Shown here: piece after piece, positions 47,771 to 55,454 of the stretch
Numbering within the stretch: the stretch's first letter is position 1
Layout: each line of letters begins with the position of its first letter
Assembly (NCBI GenBank): GCA_902465105.1
Contig: CABQLM010000004.1
Span: 5,895 to 69,894, forward strand
Reading direction: 5' to 3'
Length of the DNA: 64,000 bases
From: an uncultured Collinsella sp.
GTDB lineage: Bacteria; Actinomycetota; Coriobacteriia; Coriobacteriales; Coriobacteriaceae
The notes under the pieces: generated by a model
What the model saw: the letters and a program-made list of their open reading frames with translations, nothing else
Told to the model about the DNA's origin: nothing
Databases searched by the model: none
Position numbers and translations under genes: made by a program

Positions 47771-50629
47771 CTAAACTCGCTGGTTACTCAAATCCCACTT
47801 GTCAGGATCGTAATTTGGATGGGAAGTAATCGAGGATGTGTCTTTAATCTTATTGCCAAGGAGCCTCACATATTTAAGGCTCGGGCATTTCGATAAATCA
47901 AGACTCGTTATGTTACTTCCAATGCACTCGAGATCCTGCAGCTGCGGCTGACTCCCAAGGCTCAATTGCGAAAAACACCCATAGGTTTCCTCTTGTCCAG
48001 GTCCATAACAACTAATGGCGATATCCGTCAGCTCGTTATTGTGACTGACGTCAAGGCCCTTCAAGTTTAGATTCATGTCGATCCAAATCTTACTCAGACG
48101 AGGGTTGCCCTTTAGGTTCAGCTCGGCGACATTAGTATCCAACAACGCGAGATATCTCAAATTGGGACAATTGCTCACATCAATAGACTCAAGGGACATA
48201 TGCTTATCGGGCAAAGCCGATGCGAGGTTGTTGATTTGGACCGATTCGACTTTCGATCCCTTCTCAAAACTAATTGATTTAGGATCTTTCGCCTTCAGCA
48301 TCGGATGCTCGTCATCGCATTCTTTACCGTAGTGGAAATCAATGTTGTAATTAACCTCTTTGACGTACTTTCCCTCGAACTTTGCCGGAACTACCAGATT
48401 CTCATTTGGGCCGTCGTAAGCAATCAGAACGATTTCGCCCTTTTCGTAGGCTTCATAGTCGCAGACCCAGCCGTCTTCATAATTTTCCTTTCCATAGGTG
48501 CACTCAGGGACAAAGGCAAAGTCCTCCAGATGGAAGTTCTTCTTGAACGGGGAGTTATCTTCATCCCAAAACTTAACTTTCAGCGTTAATCCCGCCGCAT
48601 CCATCCAGACGGTATCTTTTCCAGCAGTGAGTTCCGCATAGGCAAATACGGCAACGTCGTTGCACACCATGCCGGTATCGCGAACAACTCCGGTTCCCTT
48701 GGCTTGCGCGCCTACCGCCAATTTCACATCGCAAACTTCCATGCTCAAGAAGTTCAGAGTGGCCTGGGGCCCGACGCCAAGCTTAATACCCGCCTCGCAA
48801 GCAATCTTCGAATCCCCCAGCGTTGCGTCATAGTCTGAGCCCACGTGTCCATTTTTGACGAACGCGCTGCTTTCGGACTCAACATTCAAGGTCACCTTGA
48901 CCTTGCCGTAAACTGACACCTCGACATTAACCACGGACCACACGGTCAAGGTTGGGGAAATCTTAAAGGGAATCCTTGCAACGGGAAACGCACCCTCGTT
49001 TTTAAGCTCAGCCTTTAATTCGCCCTCTAAGCCGGCCGTTCCTCCCAGCCCGAGCTTCATCTCCTGAAAGCCCTTATCGGCAGACCATTTCATCGATGCC
49101 CTGGCATAAGGACTCATTTTGAGCTTCAGCTCACCCTTGCTATGCTTGCCAAGGGTCTGTTCTCCAATTTTGAAGGAGACTGTCGGCAAATCGAATTTGC
49201 CATCGCCGACCGCCGTCGTCATCGGCTCATCGACCAACTCGACACCCTCCAAGGGCTCGATCATATCGAGAGAGGCCGCAATCTTGGACTTCGAGATATT
49301 TATGCTCTCAAAATAGTCCTCGAGCTTATTGGCTTGAGCTATCTCAAGAAGCGTTCCGTCACCGTTCTTTGTACAGCTTTTGACGACACCAAACGCACCA
49401 TCCGCCTGCGACTCATCGGTCTCAAGGGCAACTTTGTCCCCTTTTGCAACAGCGCAGTCAGAAGAAACCTTGTAGGCATCCCCGACACGTTCGAACCCAT
49501 GGATCACAACCACATCTTTGCGATACACAACCTCGTCACAGTCTTCCGAAGGGGAATCGCCCAAAGCCATCAAGTCGGCGACTTTTTTGGCCAGGCCATC
49601 GGCTTCGGTGGCGTCAAATGCAGCCTGAGGCCTTATGTATCCTTGTTCGTCAAGCGAAGCGATGCCTTCGTCGAGGGCAACCTGAAGAAGGGCAGGCTTG
49701 TTCGCCTCATTCGCGTCAGCCGCCTTGAGCTTCGATCCATCATCGCTAAAGCCTGCGCGCAGCACGGCCGTCGCAAACACAAATTCGCGCGTCGCGGGGG
49801 CATCGGGATTAAACTTCTGGCCTCCGTCGATTATCCCAAGCGAATAAGCGACCTTAATAGCAGCTTCGTTTTCATTACCCGCTATATCGGAAAACGGAGC
49901 ATCTACAGATACGTCCATCTTGGCGCTGGTCGCAGCCAGAAGTTTTGAAAGCCACGCGCCGCGCGAGATTGTTGAAGGCTGAACCGGATCGGGTTTCACG
50001 ACAGGATCTGTCGCCGACACCCGAGAGCGCCTTACGGTCACTTGAGCGCGAACGGTCTTTCCATTCACTTTAAATTCGCAAGTTGACGTCTCTTGCATCA
50101 CGCCTTGATCGGCATGTGCGGAAACCGGAGCAGCATACGTCGAGACGGCCAAGACTGCGGCTGCAAGAATCATCAGCGCTGCGTTTCGGCGATTTCGTAC
50201 GCCAGCAGCCGCAAGCAATAGCCCAATAAGGAAGACCGGAATCCATGCGACAAATTGGCTATCCCCTGTTTGAGGAATTGAGCCCCTTGCCTTCGACGCA
50301 AGCACCCTTGCCTTAATCGTTGCCGTCTTTGTCTCGCCAGGAGCGATATCGCCAAAGCTCCCTTCGAGGGCAGAGCCGTCATCCACCTCAACGTCATCGG
50401 GAAGCTTGACAGAATATGAGACCGAATGCCACGTTACATCTTCATCATTTGTCGAAGCTATCGTTAACGCGACCGTGTCTCCACTCTTATAGCTAGCGGC
50501 GTCCGACGATATTGATGTCCTTTGCCCTCCATGTCCCTCCGCATAGGCGAGAGATGGATAAACGGCCGATAGGGCCAAGAGAACTGTAAGGATCAACGCC
50601 GCAAATCGACGCTTCTTTATCCCGCACAT
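47771..50629 (-). CDS. Large surface protein: internal sortase-like signal, SLH-like region, leucine-rich repeats
   Basis: 952 residues. An N-terminal signal peptide (1-30, AYA cleavage) precedes a short beta domain. At 118-122 is IPQTG, then a hydrophobic stretch (126-143) and RNRR, exactly the layout of a C-terminal sortase signal. A second signal-peptide-like segment (149-172, ending AHA) follows. Residues about 205-330 resemble SLH repeats (FSDIAGNENEAAIKVAYSLGI). The middle is beta-rich. Residues about 790-945 are leucine-rich repeats (LESIDVSNCPNLRYLAL). AAAGGACTG precedes the ATG. It may be a fusion of two exported proteins. Function is unknown; adhesion is possible. Confidence 0.85.
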   Translation of the reverse strand: MCGIKKRRFAALILTVLLALSAVYPSLAYAEGHGGQRTSISSDAASYKSGDTVALTIASTNDEDVTWHSVSYSVKLPDDVEVDDGSALEGSFGDIAPGETKTATIKARVLASKARGSIPQTGDSQFVAWIPVFLIGLLLAAAGVRNRRNAALMILAAAVLAVSTYAAPVSAHADQGVMQETSTCEFKVNGKTVRAQVTVRRSRVSATDPVVKPDPVQPSTISRGAWLSKLLAATSAKMDVSVDAPFSDIAGNENEAAIKVAYSLGIIDGGQKFNPDAPATREFVFATAVLRAGFSDDGSKLKAADANEANKPALLQVALDEGIASLDEQGYIRPQAAFDATEADGLAKKVADLMALGDSPSEDCDEVVYRKDVVVIHGFERVGDAYKVSSDCAVAKGDKVALETDESQADGAFGVVKSCTKNGDGTLLEIAQANKLEDYFESINISKSKIAASLDMIEPLEGVELVDEPMTTAVGDGKFDLPTVSFKIGEQTLGKHSKGELKLKMSPYARASMKWSADKGFQEMKLGLGGTAGLEGELKAELKNEGAFPVARIPFKISPTLTVWSVVNVEVSVYGKVKVTLNVESESSAFVKNGHVGSDYDATLGDSKIACEAGIKLGVGPQATLNFLSMEVCDVKLAVGAQAKGTGVVRDTGMVCNDVAVFAYAELTAGKDTVWMDAAGLTLKVKFWDEDNSPFKKNFHLEDFAFVPECTYGKENYEDGWVCDYEAYEKGEIVLIAYDGPNENLVVPAKFEGKYVKEVNYNIDFHYGKECDDEHPMLKAKDPKSISFEKGSKVESVQINNLASALPDKHMSLESIDVSNCPNLRYLALLDTNVAELNLKGNPRLSKIWIDMNLNLKGLDVSHNNELTDIAISCYGPGQEETYGCFSQLSLGSQPQLQDLECIGSNITSLDLSKCPSLKYVRLLGNKIKDTSSITSHPNYDPDKWDLSNQRV

Positions 50630-50795
50630 TTTTCAGTCCTTTCCCAACTCTACAGATAGGACGCTAAAATACCTTGATTCTCATGGCAGGAAAGCGGGAA
50701 CCACCCAATCAGTCAAAAGCGGCCCTCTTGAGGAAATAACCGGTAGACAAAACCGGTGAAAGGCGACACACTTCCGATATCCCCACCCAACCGGC

Positions 50796-52370
50796 CTAGG
50801 GAATAATCTGCCCGCACGTTATCTCTCCATGCTCGGCAACGATGGCCAGCAACGTGCGGTTCTCCTGTTTCAGCACACGCTCGAAATCGTCGCGGAGAAT
50901 CGGCAGGCGGCCGTCGGGACAAAAGCCCTCGAACTTGCAGTTATCGGCGTATCGGAATATGTACGTATCCCTGGGAAGCAAGGCAGTCGGCGTCGTCTGC
51001 GAATCGGACTCATAGTAATAAAGCTGCGCGGTAATCGTCACAACATCCCCGTCGATAGAGATATCGGCTTCATCTGTAGGATTCAGCAGATAATGCCCCG
51101 TCAGATCCGACAACGTAACTGTGGGCTCGTGATGGTTCGACTCGAGACAGGTCGCCCGCTCAAAGCTGTAGTTGTAAATGCTATCCGGGTTCTCGACAAG
51201 AAGCACCTGGTACACCTGCTCGTCCCACCGCTCATCGTCAGGATCGGCGTCACATCCCCCGCTAAAGCGAACGGATGCCCTCACCTTCACGTGATTGCCG
51301 TACTTCTCAAAATCAGAGAGGACAACGTTTTTGGTATCCGCCGCGGTCACGCAGGGAAAGTTCCACCCATCACCCGTCTTATACTCGTCAAGAAACGAAA
51401 GGTCCGACGGGGCATGCGCTCCATAAAAAGACGAGAGCACCTTCTGGACATCGTCTTTTGTAAGGAAACACCCGCTTGACTGACATTCCAAGCCAAGTGC
51501 ATCCGCGGCATAGCACGGCAGTTCCTTAACCTCGCCCGCAGCATCGTGATAGCCCAACCCGCAGAAAGCCATCCCGGGATAAAGGGCGTTGAAGAATAAA
51601 TCGGAAGTCGTTTCGGAATCGTCCGCAGACCAAACGGTACCCTTCTCGGCAAGCTCCCCATATGGGTCATGCGACACGATATAAGTGCAGACCAAGGCGG
51701 AAGCCTTGGCATACTCGTCCTCGGACGGGGCATATGAAGCGGCACTTACCTCGACGGAATCATCAACCTCGACCTTCTTGAGGGAATCGCAGCCGGCCAG
51801 GTCAATCTTGGCAATCGGATTGTTCGTGGCATACAAGCAGCTAAGCGTCTTTGGAACCGAGAGACTCGTCAAGTTATTCCTGCGACAGCATAGGACCTTG
51901 ATGGCGGGATTCCGGCTCAAATCAATCTGGTCCAGCTTATTGTCCTCGCACACCAGCGTCTCGAGATTCTTAAAAGAAGCAATGAAGTCAATATCCTCGA
52001 GGCCCATATCCGAAACGCCGCCGTCGGTCACCATGCCCGAATCATCGACCTCACCAAGCGATGTAACCCGACCGGCCTCGTCGCTGCTGATCAGCCCGTC
52101 CATATCGGAGTCCGCTACGTCCGATAGATATGACCGGAGCTTCTCGTTGTCGACGTCACTCAACGTTATGGCAATGTCGGTTGTCGAGGGCTTCTGGCGC
52201 TTTGGGGCGAACAGTTCATTGCCCACGGTGCGGGCAGCGGCAACGATGAGCACAAAGACGATCGTACTCATCAGCAGCTTCTTTCGATCTCGCTTCGCCA
52301 GTTTCTCCCCACAGTTTGTGCAAAATGTTGCACTATCTGGGCATTCAAAACCGCATTTTATACAGCGCAT
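50796..52370 (-). CDS. Zinc-ribbon, EF-hand and leucine-rich-repeat membrane protein
   Basis: 524 residues from the ATG six bases after GGAGG. Cysteines at 3, 6, 17 and 20 form a zinc ribbon, followed by one membrane helix (about 31-46). A canonical EF-hand/dockerin-like loop (D87-S-D-M-D-G-L-I-S-S-D-E98) and leucine-rich repeats (LETLVCEDNKLDQIDLSRNPAIKVL) lie outside. The remainder is not recognised. It likely sits in the membrane with the large part outside. It shares leucine-rich repeats with the next protein (47771) and is divergent from the signalling operon. Confidence 0.8.
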   Translation of the reverse strand: MRCIKCGFECPDSATFCTNCGEKLAKRDRKKLLMSTIVFVLIVAAARTVGNELFAPKRQKPSTTDIAITLSDVDNEKLRSYLSDVADSDMDGLISSDEAGRVTSLGEVDDSGMVTDGGVSDMGLEDIDFIASFKNLETLVCEDNKLDQIDLSRNPAIKVLCCRRNNLTSLSVPKTLSCLYATNNPIAKIDLAGCDSLKKVEVDDSVEVSAASYAPSEDEYAKASALVCTYIVSHDPYGELAEKGTVWSADDSETTSDLFFNALYPGMAFCGLGYHDAAGEVKELPCYAADALGLECQSSGCFLTKDDVQKVLSSFYGAHAPSDLSFLDEYKTGDGWNFPCVTAADTKNVVLSDFEKYGNHVKVRASVRFSGGCDADPDDERWDEQVYQVLLVENPDSIYNYSFERATCLESNHHEPTVTLSDLTGHYLLNPTDEADISIDGDVVTITAQLYYYESDSQTTPTALLPRDTYIFRYADNCKFEGFCPDGRLPILRDDFERVLKQENRTLLAIVAEHGEITCGQIIP

Positions 52371-52740
52371 CGAAAACCTCCGTTTTCGTCGTCGTTGCCG
52401 CGAAGGCCTATGTAGCGACAAGCAGCTCAGCACGGGCAAAACATCGTTCGTCCCTATCCCGACGGTGAAAATCTCCTGAACGTATGAGCTGATTTTATTT
52501 CAGCGGGAACAGCATGTATCAATACTGAAATAACTGGTTGAGCAAGTGACATTTTTGGCATAGCCCAACGTTTTTTATACAACGTCAGAGCCACGCAATT
52601 GAATTGCCTTGCCGCACCATGGACCGAAAAGGACATCAATGCAACCGTATATGTCATCGCACACGAGCGCTTCCTCACCGTCTTCCCCCCAGCGGCTAAA
52701 CTAATAGTTATCTGTCAAAATTACGGGGAGGTACGTCAAG
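52371..52740. promoter_or_regulatory. Divergent promoter region of the signalling operon
   Basis: 370 bp between divergent genes. It holds an 8-bp inverted repeat TATTTCAG/CTGAAATA (52496-52532). On the minus strand there are two ACGTTG words 14 bp apart (52566-52585), which loosely resemble LytTR binding repeats but lack the usual spacing. No coding frame was convincing. Confidence 0.35.
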
Positions 52741-53478
52741 GTGGCTTGGGTGGTCGGTATCATCGATGACATCGTTGATGAGGCGAAGGGTCTGGAACGG
52801 ATTGTCCGCGATTTCGATGCCCCACAGCTCACTGAAAAGACTAAGGTTATTCTTTTTCCGTCCCTCTCACTCTTTAGCGCCTACATCGCTGCTGAATGGC
52901 AACTCGATGCCCTGTTTGTAGACATCAGCCTCTCTGGAAAACACTTCGAAGGCGTCCGGGACGGCATCGATCTGGTGCAGAACTATATTCCACGCGACTC
53001 ATCCACCCAGGTAATTTTCATGACGGGGTTTGACCAGTTCTACACCCGCGTCTACGAGGCTCGCCACGTGAGCTTCGTGAGAAAGCCCTTCAATACCGTC
53101 GACGTCAACCTGGCCCTCTCCCAAGCGCTCGAAGCTTCCCAAGCCCGCGCAGACGCCCCCTTTGCAATATGCTGCAATCACGATGTGGTCCTCATCCGAC
53201 CCTCCGAAGTCTCCTTCATCGAGAGCGACCGCAGGTGTGCCTTTATTCATGAGGGCGCCCAGGTACATCGCGTATATCGAAAGCTATCCGAACTCCTCGA
53301 CGAGCTCCCGGCGCAATTTGTCCGTTGCCATCAAAGCTTTCTGATCAATCTCGACTTTGTCGAGAAGCTCGGCATCGACAGTTTGCTTCTTTCCACAGGC
53401 GACACGATCCCCGTGAGCCGACGCTGCCGTCCCCAAGTCCGCGACGCTCTCTTCGAACGAATTGGAGCGTTGTTTTGA
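52741..53478 (+). CDS. LytTR-family response regulator (AgrA-like)
   Basis: 245 residues from a GTG start after GGGGAGG. The receiver domain has acidic residues DD at 9-10, phospho-acceptor D61 (ALFVDISLSG) and Lys in VRKPF. The C-terminal LytTR DNA-binding domain (from about 150: VSFIESDRR...FVRCHQSFLINLDFVEKL) follows. Its stop overlaps the next start (TGATG). It would be phosphorylated by the downstream kinase pair and regulate nearby promoters. Confidence 0.93.
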   Translation: MAWVVGIIDDIVDEAKGLERIVRDFDAPQLTEKTKVILFPSLSLFSAYIAAEWQLDALFVDISLSGKHFEGVRDGIDLVQNYIPRDSSTQVIFMTGFDQFYTRVYEARHVSFVRKPFNTVDVNLALSQALEASQARADAPFAICCNHDVVLIRPSEVSFIESDRRCAFIHEGAQVHRVYRKLSELLDELPAQFVRCHQSFLINLDFVEKLGIDSLLLSTGDTIPVSRRCRPQVRDALFERIGALF

Positions 53479-54353
53479 TGACAAGCATGGCTTCATACCT
53501 GCCCATCACGACAAGCTTTCTCCCATACCTCCTTGTAGCGTACGCGTTCTTTGAGAGCGCCCTCAAGCCCCGTGGTGGTGCCTGGCTGCGAGCAGCGCAG
53601 CTGGTGCTCTTTCTTGCAATATTGCTCATACCTCCCACGGTGCCATGGAATTGGGCCCAATTCCTCCTGATAGCGACAATCGTGATCACAGGCTACCAGG
53701 ACACCCCCTCGCGAAAAGTCCTCGCGTCTTCCCTTCTGATGGTGGGTCATTTATTTGGCGAGGTTGTCGCCGTCTTTTTTTGGTTGTTTCTGACCGGCGG
53801 CGCAGCGACCGCATCCGTCGAAACCTCGATGGCAATGTATGGATCGCATCTTCTCTCTTGCCTTATCGGAGCGTGCTTTTCTCTCTTTGCGACAAGGATG
53901 CTCGCCCAGCAGTTAAAGCACTTAGACGAGCATTTGCGCCGCAATGAGTTCTGGCTATCGGGCGCCGTAGTTATGCAATCATCGACGTTTCTCTTTCTAC
54001 GATCGACTTACTTTGACTCTTCACCCCAATCGACGACCCTTCTCTGGTTTTCAATGCTGGGGTACGCCCTGTGCGTCATCGCCGATTCACTGGCACTTCG
54101 TAGCTTTGGTCTGCTGCGCAAGCGCGAAGAAGACCGCCTGCGCCTCGAGCTCGTCCAACAAAGCATCGCGGAGCTCGAAGCCCACTGTGCAGAGGAGCTC
54201 GCGGCGCTTGGGGAATGCGCAATGCTTCGCCACGACCTACGGAACCATGAGCAGGTAATTGCGGTGCTCATAAACCAAGGGAGGCTGGAGGAGGCGTCGG
54301 CGTACGCCCGCGGTCTCGTTGACGAATGGAGCCCGGAGGACAAGAAGAAATGA
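53478..54353 (+). CDS. Histidine-kinase half 1: membrane sensor with phospho-acceptor histidine, no ATPase domain
   Basis: 291 residues. Six or so membrane helices (about 10-205) are followed by a helical stretch and the HPK10-type motif RHDLRNH at 251-257, then GRLEEASAYARGL. The chain ends at 291, exactly where AgrC/ComD-type kinases continue into the HATPase domain. It overlaps the next gene as ATGA. It could be phosphorylated by the partner protein downstream, as in a split kinase. The alternative is a truncated, inactive kinase. Confidence 0.8.
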   Translation: MTSMASYLPITTSFLPYLLVAYAFFESALKPRGGAWLRAAQLVLFLAILLIPPTVPWNWAQFLLIATIVITGYQDTPSRKVLASSLLMVGHLFGEVVAVFFWLFLTGGAATASVETSMAMYGSHLLSCLIGACFSLFATRMLAQQLKHLDEHLRRNEFWLSGAVVMQSSTFLFLRSTYFDSSPQSTTLLWFSMLGYALCVIADSLALRSFGLLRKREEDRLRLELVQQSIAELEAHCAEELAALGECAMLRHDLRNHEQVIAVLINQGRLEEASAYARGLVDEWSPEDKKK

Positions 54354-55303
54354 ATGCAGGCCACGTAGTTTCACTCCTCGCGTTCGCGACCACATGCTTG
54401 TGCGCGCTTTCGCTGGGACACCGCGTTGCCCACTTCACGGCCTCGCGCACCCTCGTAACCCTTGTTCTCCCCGCTTCTTTTGTGTTGCTCGGGGCACTTG
54501 GGCTTCTGTATATCTTTTTTTCCCAACACAAAAGTGCCGAGGCCGCATTCGTCGGAGCGCTATGCTCCATCGCCGTCGGATCGGTGTTCGCATGGTTCTT
54601 CATCACGCATTCCGTAAGCGACGAGCAGGCGCGCGACACGAGCGAGCGGCTGACAGCCGCATCGGAACAGTTCTCCGCACAACAGGAGTACTGTCGCACG
54701 CTAGAACTCTCCAAGGGTTCCGCCGCAAATCTCAAATCCGAGAACTCGAGGCGCTTTCACGAAGTTGCCCATGCACTCGACAAAGGGGACGCGAATGTCG
54801 CCTTTCGGTTATTGCGCGGAGACACGGAATCTATCGGGAAACAGCCCTATGCGCCCTGCGAAAACGCGGCAGTTGCCGCACTTCTATCGGCAAAGCGCGA
54901 AAGATGCCTCGACCTCGGAGTTGCATGGCGGTGCGACATTGATGTCCCCGAGGTCATCGGACTCTCGCCGCTCACTCTTTGCGAGGTGTTCTCAAACATG
55001 CTCGACAACGCAATTCGGGAGGCAGCGGCGAGTGAAGCTAAGAACCCGCGCGTGGAGGTACGGGCGCGTCTTGCCGCCGGTTATCTTGTTGTGAGGGTTA
55101 AGAACAATACGCTGAAGACAGCGGACGTCGAGCCCAACAAGACAGAACAGAACGCAAGGCCCGCTGGCGAGGTGCTCCCCGAGCACGGCTGGGGCAGACA
55201 AATTCTCGCCCGCATCGCCGAGAAGCACGACGGAGAAGTTCGCGTAGACAGGACCAACGAATCTTGGGTCACCGAGGTGTTTCTTTCGCTATCCGAGAGA
55301 TAA
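54350..55303 (+). CDS. Histidine-kinase half 2: membrane protein with HATPase domain, no canonical H-box
   Basis: 317 residues. Three membrane helices (about 5-85) are followed by a coiled segment and a region aligning with the kinase DHp domain, but at the H-box position it has KSENSRRFH instead of RHDxxNH. The HATPase part is intact: N-box EVFSNMLDNAIREA (213-224) and HGWG (279-282), the HPK10 HGxG box. It probably supplies ATPase activity to the histidine of the upstream protein in a heterodimer. Not predicted: the signal; no agrD-like peptide gene was found. Confidence 0.8.
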   Translation: MNAGHVVSLLAFATTCLCALSLGHRVAHFTASRTLVTLVLPASFVLLGALGLLYIFFSQHKSAEAAFVGALCSIAVGSVFAWFFITHSVSDEQARDTSERLTAASEQFSAQQEYCRTLELSKGSAANLKSENSRRFHEVAHALDKGDANVAFRLLRGDTESIGKQPYAPCENAAVAALLSAKRERCLDLGVAWRCDIDVPEVIGLSPLTLCEVFSNMLDNAIREAAASEAKNPRVEVRARLAAGYLVVRVKNNTLKTADVEPNKTEQNARPAGEVLPEHGWGRQILARIAEKHDGEVRVDRTNESWVTEVFLSLSER

Positions 55304-55454
55304 CGAGAAGGACCGCTGTCATCCGTTAGTCAAGAAGCCCGCCGGAAATGTGGGTATTCTCGCCAGCAGCCTTAGCGCCAATAGCCAGCATCTTGCAAGA
55401 TGAGGTCCGCAAAACAAAACAACCCCGGTGCAAAACAACCCCAATAATGGGCAT
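55304..55454. other. Gap between kinase half 2 and feoAB
   Basis: 150 bp between convergent genes. It holds a short 16-bp tandem repeat (CAAAACAACCCCGGTG, then CAAAACAACCCC, 55415-55442). No terminator with a T-tract and no convincing peptide gene was found. Confidence 0.4.

Noticed and set aside
52454-52678. A 74-codon minus-strand open frame in the divergent promoter region
   Set aside because: No ribosome site, atypical composition, no recognisable family; it fills a region expected to hold promoters.
55405-55450. A tiny peptide gene (about 15 codons) after the kinase pair, as a quorum-sensing signal
   Set aside because: Poor ribosome site and low-complexity Asn/Gln sequence caused by a 16-bp tandem repeat; no agrB-like processing gene nearby.
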